Shown: positions 1-7,511 of the stretch, piece after piece
How positions within the stretch are numbered: position 1 is the first letter of the stretch
Layout: each line of letters begins with the position of its first letter
DNA from: CAXYVC01 sp964292295
GTDB taxonomy: Bacteria; Acidobacteriota; Holophagae; Holophagales; Holophagaceae
Length of the DNA stretch: 51,696 nt
Reading direction: 5' to 3'
Assembly: GCA_964292295.1 (NCBI GenBank)
Contig: CAXYVC010000009.1
Span: forward strand, 1-51,696
Position numbers and translations under genes: made by a program
Notes under the pieces: generated by a model
Database searches by the model: none
What the model was told of the DNA's origin: nothing
Seen by the model: the letters and a program-made list of their open reading frames with translations, nothing else

Positions 1-39
1 GGCGAAGCGCACGGCGCAGTCCCGGATGAGCCGGACCAT
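1..39 (-). CDS. Possible 5' end of a gene running off the window
   Basis: Reading leftward from an ATG at 37-39 gives 13 open codons (beginning MVRLIRDCAV) that continue past the window edge. An AGGAAGGG-like purine run lies about 18-25 bases upstream, which is further than ideal. The gene would be downstream of, and on the same strand as, the receiver that ends at 84. No family can be named from 13 residues, and this could be chance. Confidence 0.25.
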   Translation of the reverse strand, partial: MVRLIRDCAVRFA

Positions 40-83
40 GGCCGCGCGTTCCGCGCGCCCTTCCTGGGGAAGATGACGCCTGT

Positions 84-475
84 TCAGGCCCCGGCCTGCA
101 CCACCAGGTCGAGGAGGGACTGCTTCAGGCGCTTGAGGTCGAAGGGCTTGCCCAGGTGCGGCAGGGAGGCGGACTCCAGGAAGGCGCGGGTGTCCGGGTC
201 GTAGCTGTCGCCGGTGGTGTAGAGGATGCGCGTGGTCATCCCCGGCTGATTCTGGCGAATCCACTCGAAGAGCTGGATGCCGGAAAGGCCGGGCATGCGG
301 ATGTCGCTGACGATCAGGTCGAAGGCCTCTCCCTGGAGCTTCTGGATGGCCTCCGCCGCGAGGCCGCAGGGCGTCACGGCACAGCCCCAGCTCTCCAGGG
401 CATCGGCCAGGCATTCGAGCAGGAAGCTCTCGTCGTCCACCACCAGGACCTTCAGGCCATCCAGGGACCGGGGGG
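84..475 (-). CDS. Receiver (REC) domain, probable C-terminal part of the upstream hybrid kinase, in the -1 frame
   Basis: This is a complete CheY-like phosphoacceptor domain of about 125 residues. It has the paired acids (VLVVDDE), the phosphoacceptor Asp (VSDIRMPG), the switch Thr (YTTGD) and the conserved Lys (LGKPFDL), so it should be phosphorylated normally. I find no ATG, GTG or TTG in this frame between the kinase and the VVDDE strand except a GTG pair inside the first beta strand, which would truncate the fold. The upstream kinase ORF stops at 452 in the neighbouring frame. One extra C in the six-C run (470-475, minus strand) would fuse the two into a single 788-residue protein. It is therefore best read as the C-terminal domain of that protein, reached by -1 slippage, or separated by a real mutation or a sequencing indel. 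The start given is the slippage run, not a true start codon. Confidence 0.75.
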
Positions 476-2449
476 CATCGGTGGCAGGGTTCGCATCATG
501 GGGAACTCCAGAAGAAAGGCGTTGCCGATCCCGTCCTGGCTGCGCACCGAGGCGCGCCCGCCGTGGGAGCGGGCCACCGTGGCCGCGGCACAGAAGCCGA
601 GGGTCTCGAAGGTGGTGGCACCGGCCAGCTCGAAGATGCGGCCGGCCTCTGCCTCCGGAATGGCCGCACCCGTGTCCTGGCAGACCACCTGGAGCACGCG
701 ACCGGCGGTGCGCGTGGCGACGCGCACGCGCTTCACCTGGGAGTGGCTGGCGGCGTAGACGGCGCTCCGGACCAGGTTCACCAGCCCCTCCCGCACGAGG
801 GCGGGATCCAGGGCGCAGCCGGGCAGGGCGGGGTCCAGCAGGTAGTCGACGGTCACGCCGGCGGCGACGGCCTCGGGCTCCACGCGCTTCCCCGCCTCCT
901 GGACGAGGGTGTTGAGGCTCACCCCCTCCAGCCGGGGCTGGGAGGGCGTCAAGGCCAGCAGGAGCGGCCGCACCAGTGCCAGCGCTGCGTCCACCCCCTG
1001 AAGGAGGCGCCCCGTCCGCGCCTGGGCCTGGGGATCGCCCGCCGCGTGCTCGAGGATGATCTCCTTCTGGAGCAGCACGCCGTGAAGGCGGTTCAGGAGC
1101 TCGTTGAAGAGGGGAGGCATCAGGCGCGCCATGCCCGTGGCGGTCTCCGCCTCCTGGACCCGGCGCTCCAGGGCCTTCTGCACCCCCAGGTCGCGCACCA
1201 GGGCGCTGAAGGCCAGCACGCGATCGTCGCTGCCCCGGATGGGGGCGTAGGTGATGCTCGCCGGGAACTCGCCCTGGCCCTTGCGGAGCCGCACGCAGGG
1301 GACGTCCCGGATGATCTGGCCCTTCCCCACCTGGGCCACCACCTGCTCCAGCTCCCCCGCCCGGCCCGGCGGGATGAGCTGCTGGAAGGGATGCCCCACA
1401 ATCTCGCTGCGGGCATAGCCGAAGATCTGCTCGGCCGCGGCATTCCAGGTGAGGATGCGCCCGTCGTGGCTGAAGCTGATGATGCCCTCGCCCACGCTCT
1501 GGATCAGGCCTTCCAGGTAGCGGCGCGTCTTCAGGTTGTCCTGGTTCGCGCGCTCGAGCTGGGCATAGAGCTGCCCCAGCTCCTCGTTCTTGCGCTCCAG
1601 GGCCTCCTTGGCCTGCTTCAGCTCGCCGTAGAGGCGGGCCGTTTCCATGTTGGACTTCAGCGCATCCTCGAGCAGCTCCTGGGCGTCCGCGGGCTGGTCC
1701 GGCGCGAGGTCCGTCACCGACACGTCGCTGTGGCGGAGCACCGTGCTTTCGGGCGGAGGGGCCTGCGCCTCCTCGGGGGGCGGCAGCTCCCGCATGCTCC
1801 CCCGCACGTTGGACTCGATGAGGTTCAGCATCTCGTCGAAGTCCTTGATCTTCTTGTCCAGGTGGTATTTCCGGAAGGTCGTCCCCACCGTGTCCTTCAC
1901 GATGGACAGGAAGGTCTCCAGCACCCCCGTGCCGCGGGAGGCCACGGACTCGCAGTAGGGCACCGAGCGGAAGTTCAGCCGGCGGTTCATGACGCCCACG
2001 GGCATCGCGTCGGGAAGATCCCGCTTGTTGTACTGGATGACGAAGGGGATCTGCTTGATGTTCAGGCGGTTGGCGTTGAGGTTGTGGTACAGGTTCGACA
2101 GCGAGTCCACGTTCTCCTGCATCTTGGCTTCGCTGGAGTCGGCCACGAAGACCACGCCGTCCGCCCCGCTCAGCACCACCCGCCGGCTCGCGTCGTACTG
2201 CACCTGGCCCGGAACCGTGTACACCTGCAGGTGGATGGCATTGCCGTAGATGTAGCCCAGGTTGATGGGCAGCAGGTCGAAGAAGAGGGTGCGGTCCTCC
2301 TGGGTGTTCACGCTGAACAGCTCGCCCCGCTGCCCGTCCGCGCACATGGCGTGGAGCACCTGGAGGTTGGTCGTCTTGCCCGAGAGCCCCGGCCCGTAAT
2401 AGACCAGCTTCAGCAGGATCTCGTTGGCGCGGGTGTTGAACTGGACCAT
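452..2449 (-). CDS. MglA-type GTPase fused to PAS and degenerate histidine kinase
   Basis: A 665-residue cytoplasmic signalling protein. Residues 1-195 are an MglA-family small GTPase, with a P-loop at 19-27 (GPGLSGKTT) and the guanine-specificity motif NKRD. A coiled coil follows at about 255-300, then a PAS domain at about 300-415 (containing GEGIISFSHDGRILTWNA) and a kinase-like region to the end. MglA proteins are normally free-standing polarity GTPases, so the fusion is unusual. The kinase part is eroded: the H-box histidine is missing (the region reads LFNELLNRL), the N-box Asn is replaced (LVNLVRSAV) and the GLGL loop reads TLGF, although a DTG motif and HGG remain. It may therefore not autophosphorylate and may instead couple GTPase state to the receiver. 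The stop at 452 lies 16 bases after a C6 run; see the receiver entry. The ATG at 2449 begins exactly at the family's conserved N-terminus. Confidence 0.85.
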   Translation of the reverse strand: MVQFNTRANEILLKLVYYGPGLSGKTTNLQVLHAMCADGQRGELFSVNTQEDRTLFFDLLPINLGYIYGNAIHLQVYTVPGQVQYDASRRVVLSGADGVVFVADSSEAKMQENVDSLSNLYHNLNANRLNIKQIPFVIQYNKRDLPDAMPVGVMNRRLNFRSVPYCESVASRGTGVLETFLSIVKDTVGTTFRKYHLDKKIKDFDEMLNLIESNVRGSMRELPPPEEAQAPPPESTVLRHSDVSVTDLAPDQPADAQELLEDALKSNMETARLYGELKQAKEALERKNEELGQLYAQLERANQDNLKTRRYLEGLIQSVGEGIISFSHDGRILTWNAAAEQIFGYARSEIVGHPFQQLIPPGRAGELEQVVAQVGKGQIIRDVPCVRLRKGQGEFPASITYAPIRGSDDRVLAFSALVRDLGVQKALERRVQEAETATGMARLMPPLFNELLNRLHGVLLQKEIILEHAAGDPQAQARTGRLLQGVDAALALVRPLLLALTPSQPRLEGVSLNTLVQEAGKRVEPEAVAAGVTVDYLLDPALPGCALDPALVREGLVNLVRSAVYAASHSQVKRVRVATRTAGRVLQVVCQDTGAAIPEAEAGRIFELAGATTFETLGFCAAATVARSHGGRASVRSQDGIGNAFLLEFPMMRTLPPMPPGPWMA

Positions 2450-2546
2450 GGAGGTGTCCGGGTAAGTGGAGACCAGAATAGCCTAGCAGGAGAGCTGGGA
2501 CATTTCCGGCACAGGCCCGGAAGAGGGCGCAGGACGGCCCCGTGCT

Positions 2547-2552
2547 AGAATC
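2547..2552 (+). promoter_or_regulatory. Possible -10 element upstream of uppS
   Basis: TAGAAT preceded by GC matches the sigma-70 -10 consensus at 4 of 6 positions and recurs as GC-TAGAAT upstream of the gene at 19355. No convincing -35 is visible at 16-18 bases. If used, the leader to uppS would be about 135 bases. The 243-base divergent gap 2450-2692 shows nothing else I can support. Confidence 0.25.
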
Positions 2553-2692
2553 CGGCCATCCTCCCCGGTTCCGGTGTTGCCGGTCCTTCTCCTGATGCCG
2601 GGCCCCCGGAGACCCCCCGCCGTGTCCAGCCTTCCCGCGCCATCCACCCCCGCCGAGGACCCCGCGGGGATGCTGCAGACCGGAGGCACGCG

Positions 2693-3379
2693 ATGAGCAT
2701 CCCGACCCACGTCGCCATCATCATGGACGGCAACGGGCGCTGGGCGGCCCAGCGGGGGCTGCCGCGGGTCAAGGGGCACAAGGAGGGCGTGCGCACCGTG
2801 GAGGCCATCCTGGAGGCCGCGTCGGACCTGGGCATCGGCCACCTGAGCCTCTACGCCTTCAGCACCGAGAACTGGAAGCGTCCGGGCCTCGAGGTCTCCG
2901 CCCTCATGGCGCTCTTCCGCATGTACTTGAGGATGTTCCTGCCCAAGCTGCGGGCCCGGGGCATCCGCTTCCACCACCTGGGGTGCCTGGAGGGCCTCCC
3001 CGGGGGGGTGCAGCGGGACATCGCCATGCTGGAGGCGGAAACCGCGGCCCACCAGGGCATGGTCTTCCACCTGGCCGTGAACTACGGCAGCCGCCTGGAG
3101 CTGGCGCAGGCCGCCCGCCGCTGCGTCCAGGACGGCCTCGCCCCCGAGGCCGTGACCGAGGAGGCCCTGGCCGCGCGCCTCATGACCGCCGGCGTGCCGG
3201 ACGTGGACCTGCTGATCCGCACCTCCGGCGAGCAGCGCATCTCCAACTTCCTGCTCTGGCAGGCCGCCTACGCCGAGTTCTACCTCACCGACTGCCTCTG
3301 GCCCGACTTCCGGCGCCCCCAGCTGGAGGAGGCCCTCGCGGCCTACGCCCAGCGCCAGCGCCGCTTCGGAGGACTCTGA
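2693..3379 (+). CDS. uppS: Isoprenyl transferase (undecaprenyl diphosphate synthase)
   Basis: Cytosolic cis-prenyltransferase that extends farnesyl diphosphate with isopentenyl diphosphate to the C55 carrier lipid precursor used for peptidoglycan and glycan assembly. The 228-residue length is close to the family norm (about 230-260). The N-terminus carries the catalytic block HVAIIMDGNGRW (residues 6-17, catalytic Asp12), followed by the FSTENW block near 56-61 and the C-terminal signature DLLIRTSGEQRISNFLLWQ. An SD GGAGG sits 8 bases before the ATG. It is the first gene of an operon with cdsA, dxr and rseP, a widespread arrangement. The carrier lipid it makes would serve the glycan locus later in the window. 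Confidence 0.97.
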   Translation: MSIPTHVAIIMDGNGRWAAQRGLPRVKGHKEGVRTVEAILEAASDLGIGHLSLYAFSTENWKRPGLEVSALMALFRMYLRMFLPKLRARGIRFHHLGCLEGLPGGVQRDIAMLEAETAAHQGMVFHLAVNYGSRLELAQAARRCVQDGLAPEAVTEEALAARLMTAGVPDVDLLIRTSGEQRISNFLLWQAAYAEFYLTDCLWPDFRRPQLEEALAAYAQRQRRFGGL

Positions 3380-3383
3380 CGCC

Positions 3384-4286
3384 ATGACCGCCCCCGCCCC
3401 GCACCGGAGCCTGGACAAGGCCAACCTCTTCCTCCGGGTTGCCTCGGCCCTGGTGTTCGCCGCGCTCTTCCTGAGCCTCCTCTTCCACGGCACCGCGCCC
3501 TGGGCCAAGCTCTCCTGCCTCGTCGTCCTCCTGGCGGCCGCCTTCATGGGCGTGCGGGAGCTCTGCCTCATGGCCGCGAAGGCCGGGCACCGCCCCTCCC
3601 TTCTCGCAGGCACCGCGGTGGCCTGGCTCTTCCTGCTGCACTTCTACGCCGAGGGCCTGAGCCCGGCGGCCAACCCGCTCCCCCTCTGGCTCGCGCTGGC
3701 CGCGGGCCTGGGCATCGTCCACCTCGGCGGCCTGCTCCTGCGCAAGGACCCGGTGGAAGGCGCCCTCGCGGGACAGGCCGTCACCTGGATGGCGGGCCTC
3801 GTGCTGGGCCTGGGCCTGGGCTTCATCCAGCGCCTCTTCATGTTCAACCAGACGAGCGTCTCCAACACCGGCGGCCGCCTGCTCTTCGCCCTCTTCCTCG
3901 TGGTGTGGCTGGGGGACACCTGCGCCTACTTCGCCGGATCGCTGCTGGGCCGCCACAAGCTGGCGCCGAAGGTGAGCCCCAAGAAAACCTGGGAGGGCGC
4001 CCTGGGCAACCTCGCCGGCAACCTCGGCGCCGCCTTCCTGGCCCGCGCCCTGGTCTGCACGGACTGGAGCGTGGTGGACGCCGCGGCCATCGGCCTGCTC
4101 CTGGGCACGGCGGGCATCCTGGGCGACCTGGCCGAGAGCGCCTGGAAGCGCAGCGTGGGCGTGAAGGACAGCGCCATGGGCCTGGAGATCCCGGGCCACG
4201 GCGGCCTGCTCGACCGGGTGGACAGCCTGGTCTTCGCCGCGCCCGCCCTCTACGCCTACGTGCACTTCGTGCACGGGCTCGCCTAG
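3384..4286 (+). CDS. cdsA: Phosphatidate cytidylyltransferase
   Basis: Integral membrane enzyme converting phosphatidic acid and CTP to CDP-diacylglycerol, the branch-point of phospholipid synthesis. The 300-residue protein is highly hydrophobic with about seven to eight membrane segments. It carries the motif SPKKTWEG near residue 198 and the family signature in two pieces: SAWKRSVGVKDS, then the PGHGGLLDRVDS block near 270. The gene starts 4 bases after uppS ends, with GGAGG 10 bases upstream of the ATG located inside the end of uppS, so the two are translationally linked. Confidence 0.96.
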   Translation: MTAPAPHRSLDKANLFLRVASALVFAALFLSLLFHGTAPWAKLSCLVVLLAAAFMGVRELCLMAAKAGHRPSLLAGTAVAWLFLLHFYAEGLSPAANPLPLWLALAAGLGIVHLGGLLLRKDPVEGALAGQAVTWMAGLVLGLGLGFIQRLFMFNQTSVSNTGGRLLFALFLVVWLGDTCAYFAGSLLGRHKLAPKVSPKKTWEGALGNLAGNLGAAFLARALVCTDWSVVDAAAIGLLLGTAGILGDLAESAWKRSVGVKDSAMGLEIPGHGGLLDRVDSLVFAAPALYAYVHFVHGLA

Positions 4287-4288
4287 TC

Positions 4289-5446
4289 GTGCGCCGCCTC
4301 GCCGTCCTGGGCTCAACGGGCAGCATCGGCACCTCCACCCTGGAGGTCGCCGCCGCCCACCCGGAGCGCCTCTCGGTCGTGGCCCTCGCCGCGGGACGCA
4401 ACCGCGAGGCCCTGCGCGCCCAGGCGGAGCGCTTCCGCCCCCGCTGCCTCTCGGTGGCCGAGCCAGGGGACGCCGCGTGGCTGCGCCAGCACCTCAGCTA
4501 CGCGCCGGAGATCCACGCGGGCCCGGAGGGCCTGATGGCCTGTGCCCAGCACCCGGACGCCGACACGGTGGTGGCCGCGGTGGTGGGCAGCGCGGGCCTG
4601 GCGAGCACCGAGGCGGCCCTGCGCAGCGGCCGGCGCGTGTGCGTGGCCAACAAGGAGTCCCTCGTCGTGGGCGGTCCCCTGATGCTCCAGGCCGCGCGGC
4701 AGGGCGGCGGCGAGCTGCTGCCCATCGACAGCGAGCACGCCGCGCTGCACCAGCTCCTGGCGGGACGCCCGCCCGAGACGGTGCGCGAATTGCGCATCAC
4801 CGCCAGCGGCGGCCCCTTCCGCGATTGGTCCCTGGCCCGCATCCAGGCCGCCACGGTGGAGGAGGCCCTGAACCATCCCACCTGGAAGATGGGGCCGAAG
4901 ATCACCATCGACTCGGCCACCCTCATGAACAAGGGGCTCGAGGTCATCGAGGCGGCCGTGCTCTTCGGCCTGGGGCCCGAGCGCATCCAGGTGACGGTGC
5001 ACCCCCAAAGCCAGGTGCACGCCATGGCCGGCTTCACGGACGGCAGCTACCAGCTCCAGGTCTGCACCAACGACATGAAGCTGCCCATCCAGTACGCCCT
5101 GCTCTACCCCGAGCGCCTCCCGGGCCCGGTGCTGCCCTACGACTGGAGCCAGACCCACACCTGGACCTTCGGCCCGCCGGACCTCTCCCGCTTCCCCTGC
5201 CTGGCCCTGGCCTACGCGGCCCTGCGCCTGGGAGGCACCGCCCCCGGCCTGCTCAGCGCCGCCAACGAGGAGGCCGTCGCCGCCTTCCTGGCGGAACGCG
5301 TCGGCTTCTGGGACATCCAGGCCTGCAACGCCGAGGTGCTGGCCTCCATTCCCAGCGAAGCCGTGAACGACCTCGAGCAGGTGCTCGACGCGGACCGCCG
5401 CGCGCGGGAATGCGCCCGCGCCTGGCTGGACCGCCACGCCCTCTGA
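4289..5446 (+). CDS. dxr: 1-deoxy-D-xylulose 5-phosphate reductoisomerase
   Basis: Second step of the non-mevalonate (MEP) isoprenoid pathway: NADPH-dependent rearrangement and reduction of DXP to MEP, feeding UppS. I place the start at the GTG at 4289, two bases after the cdsA stop, which gives 385 residues, the usual length. The reading frame itself is open further upstream inside cdsA, but that extension is a shadow. Visible features are the NADPH-binding GSTGSIGTSTL at 8-18, ANKESLVVGG, the metal and substrate block PIDSEHAALHQ, TASGGPF, and KITIDSATLMNKGLEVIEA. The neighbours make an isoprenoid/envelope operon. Confidence 0.97.
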   Translation: MRRLAVLGSTGSIGTSTLEVAAAHPERLSVVALAAGRNREALRAQAERFRPRCLSVAEPGDAAWLRQHLSYAPEIHAGPEGLMACAQHPDADTVVAAVVGSAGLASTEAALRSGRRVCVANKESLVVGGPLMLQAARQGGGELLPIDSEHAALHQLLAGRPPETVRELRITASGGPFRDWSLARIQAATVEEALNHPTWKMGPKITIDSATLMNKGLEVIEAAVLFGLGPERIQVTVHPQSQVHAMAGFTDGSYQLQVCTNDMKLPIQYALLYPERLPGPVLPYDWSQTHTWTFGPPDLSRFPCLALAYAALRLGGTAPGLLSAANEEAVAAFLAERVGFWDIQACNAEVLASIPSEAVNDLEQVLDADRRARECARAWLDRHAL

Positions 5447-5461
5447 CCGCCAAGGAGCGCC

Positions 5462-6592
5462 ATGCCCCGCCTCAGTTCCTGCACCTTCGCCCTCGCCTTC
5501 GCCGCCCTGCTCCTGGCGGGCCGCTTCGTGGGCATCGCCGGCGCGGCCGTCATGATCGGCGGCATCATCTTCCTCCACGAGCTGGGCCACTTCCTGGCGG
5601 CCAAGCGCATGGGCATGCCCGTGGAGGTGTTCTCCCTCGGCTTCGGCCCGCGCCTGCTGGGCTTCCGCTGGAAGGAGACGGACGTGCGCCTCTCCGCCCT
5701 GCCCTTAGGCGGCTACGTGAAGCTGGCAGGCTACAACCCGGAGGAGCCCGACGCCGAGGATCCCTACGGCTTCCTCAAGCAGCCGGCCCGCAAGCGCCTC
5801 TTCTTCTACGCGGGCGGCGTCCTCGCGAACCTGCTGTCCGTCTTCGTGCTGCTCACGGTCATGGAGATGGACCGGGACCGCTCCACCTTCCGCCCCGCCC
5901 CCAGCCCCCTGAGGGTCGACCAGGTCTTCCCGGGCACGCCCGCCGAGGCCGCGGGCATGAAGGAGAACGACCTGATCCGCCGCCTGGGCGAGCTGCGCTT
6001 CCCCGGCGCCACCAGCACCGAGACCGTGGCCTACATCCAGGCCCGCCCGGGCCAGCCCCTGGAGGTGGAGCTGGAGCGCGACGGGAAGCCCCTGCGCCTC
6101 GTGCTGACCCCCGCGGGGGACCAGGGCCGGGGCCGCGTGGGCATCCAGTTCGGGGCCACGGCCTTCCACGTGGAGCGCGCCCCCCTGCGCCTGACGCGGC
6201 TGCCCCACGCCCTCGCCGCGGGCGCCGGGGGCACCTGGGAGCTGGGCGTGCAGGTGCTGGCGGGCTTCAAGCGCCTGGTGAGCTTCCAGGCCAGCCTGAA
6301 GGAGGTGGGCGGCCCCATCACCATCGCCCGCGCCGGCAGCCAGGCCGCCCAGGCGGGCCTCGCCTACTACCTGTGGTTCGCGGCCTTCATCAGCATGAAC
6401 CTCGCCGTGCTCAACGCCCTACCCATCCCCTTCCTGGACGGCGGCCACATCGCCATCCTCCTGGTGGAAAAGCTGCGGCGGAAGGAGCTTCCCGTCGTCC
6501 TCAAGGAGCGCATCCTCATGGGCGGCCTCGTCTTCCTGGCCTCCCTCATGGCCTTCGTGGTGGTGCTGGACCTCCTGAAGCTCCGGCGCTGA
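5462..6592 (+). CDS. rseP: RIP metalloprotease RseP (site-2 protease)
   Basis: Membrane zinc protease that cleaves substrates within the bilayer, typically anti-sigma factors or leftover signal peptides. The 376-residue protein has the zinc motif HELGH at about residues 39-43 in the first membrane segment, one PDZ domain around 150-230 (DQVFPGTPAEAAGMKENDLI), and the second metal motif LDGGH near 325, followed by terminal membrane segments. AAGGAG lies 4 bases before the ATG. A single PDZ domain suggests the shorter form found outside gamma-proteobacteria, which have two. It is the last gene of the uppS block. Confidence 0.95.
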   Translation: MPRLSSCTFALAFAALLLAGRFVGIAGAAVMIGGIIFLHELGHFLAAKRMGMPVEVFSLGFGPRLLGFRWKETDVRLSALPLGGYVKLAGYNPEEPDAEDPYGFLKQPARKRLFFYAGGVLANLLSVFVLLTVMEMDRDRSTFRPAPSPLRVDQVFPGTPAEAAGMKENDLIRRLGELRFPGATSTETVAYIQARPGQPLEVELERDGKPLRLVLTPAGDQGRGRVGIQFGATAFHVERAPLRLTRLPHALAAGAGGTWELGVQVLAGFKRLVSFQASLKEVGGPITIARAGSQAAQAGLAYYLWFAAFISMNLAVLNALPIPFLDGGHIAILLVEKLRRKELPVVLKERILMGGLVFLASLMAFVVVLDLLKLRR

Positions 6593-6604
6593 CGTCACAC
6601 CCGA

Positions 6605-6640
6605 GGGCCTCCGCCCATCCCAGGGGAACCGCGGAGGCCC
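6605..6640 (+). promoter_or_regulatory. Perfect 10-bp hairpin sequestering the SD of the CDGSH gene
   Basis: The left arm GGGCCTCCGC (6605-6614) and right arm GCGGAGGCCC (6631-6640) are exact reverse complements around a 16-base loop. The right arm contains GGAGG (6633-6637), spaced 6 bases from the ATG at 6644, so folding would hide the ribosome binding site. There is no U-run, so it is not a typical terminator, though it could also shield the rseP 3' end. Confidence 0.5.
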
Positions 6641-6643
6641 GCC

Positions 6644-6886
6644 ATGGATGAACCCGTCCCCTTCGACACCAAGCCCGCCGTGCTGGACCTGGAGGCTGGC
6701 ACCTACTGGTGGTGCGCCTGCGGCCGCAGCGCCAAGCAGCCCTTCTGCGATGGCTCCCACCAGGGCACGGGGCTCGCCCCCGTGAAGGTGGAGCTGGCCG
6801 AGGCCCAGCGCGTGGCCCTCTGCAACTGCAAGCACGCGGGTGGCGGGGGACATCCCTTCTGCGACGGCACGCACCGCACGCTGTAG
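6644..6886 (+). CDS. Tandem CDGSH iron-sulfur protein
   Basis: An 80-residue soluble protein with two CDGSH-type [2Fe-2S] sites (three Cys plus one His each): CACGRSAKQPFCDGSH at about 25-40 and CNCKHAGGGGHPFCDGTH at about 61-78. The second has two extra residues between CxC and the PFCDG turn compared with the first. Tandem-repeat CDGSH proteins are a known prokaryotic class, probably involved in redox or Fe-S transfer; the physiological partner is unknown. It lies between rseP and nuoE, and the redox character fits nuoEF better. Its SD is inside a perfect hairpin (6605-6640). Confidence 0.9.
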   Translation: MDEPVPFDTKPAVLDLEAGTYWWCACGRSAKQPFCDGSHQGTGLAPVKVELAEAQRVALCNCKHAGGGGHPFCDGTHRTL

Positions 6887-6931
6887 CCTGCGCCCCGGGG
6901 CGGTAAGCTGGGGGCGCCGCAAGGACTTCCC

Positions 6932-7510
6932 ATGACCACCTCGCCCCAGACTCCCGAGACGCACGCCCTGGCGCTGGCCCCCGGCCAGCGCCTGCCCGAA
7001 GCCGCCCGGAAGGCCCTCAGCCCCGAAGCCGAGGCGGAGATCCAGGCCCTCGCCGGCCGGTATCCGGACCGCCTGGCCGCCACCCTGCCTGCGCTGTACG
7101 CCGCCCAGCGGGACTTCGGCTTCGTGAGCCTCGCGGCCATGCGCGAGGTGGCCCGGGTGCTCCAGGTGCCCGAGGGCCACGTGTTCGGCGTGGCCACCTT
7201 CTACACGATGTTCCAGAAGCGCCCCGTGGGGCGCTACCACGTCCAGGTGTGCACGAACCTGAGCTGCGCCCTGAACGGCGCCACGGAGCTCCTGGAGCGC
7301 CTCTGCGCCCGCACGGGCGCCACCCCCGAGGGCGGCCCCACGCCGGACGGCCTCTTCAGCGTGGAGACGGTGGAGTGCTTGGGCTCCTGCGGCAGCGGAC
7401 CCTGCCTGCAGGTGAACGAGGGGCGCTACGACGAATGCGTGGACGACGCGGCCCTGGACCGCATCCTCGAAGCCTGCCGCAGCGGCGCGCGGGCGCCCTG
7501 GGGGGCCTGA
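6932..7510 (+). CDS. nuoE: NADH-quinone oxidoreductase subunit E (thioredoxin-like [2Fe-2S])
   Basis: The 24-kDa subunit of the NADH-input module of complex I or of a related NAD-dependent oxidoreductase. It has 192 residues, with an N-terminal helical part (LPALYAAQRDFGFVS) and a C-terminal thioredoxin-like ferredoxin fold. The four cluster cysteines lie in VCTNLSC and in the later CLGSCG block. AAGGA sits 6 bases before the ATG. The gene is followed directly by nuoF with one base between stop and start. No other nuo gene is in the window, so the partner complex cannot be decided here. Confidence 0.93.
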   Translation: MTTSPQTPETHALALAPGQRLPEAARKALSPEAEAEIQALAGRYPDRLAATLPALYAAQRDFGFVSLAAMREVARVLQVPEGHVFGVATFYTMFQKRPVGRYHVQVCTNLSCALNGATELLERLCARTGATPEGGPTPDGLFSVETVECLGSCGSGPCLQVNEGRYDECVDDAALDRILEACRSGARAPWGA

Positions 7511-7511
7511 C

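Noticed and set aside
563..2548. Long 661-codon open frame on the plus strand opposite the MglA-kinase gene
   Set aside because: It is the antisense shadow of a clear gene: low-complexity His/Gly/Leu/Val-rich translation, no family motif, and GC-rich DNA keeps such frames open.
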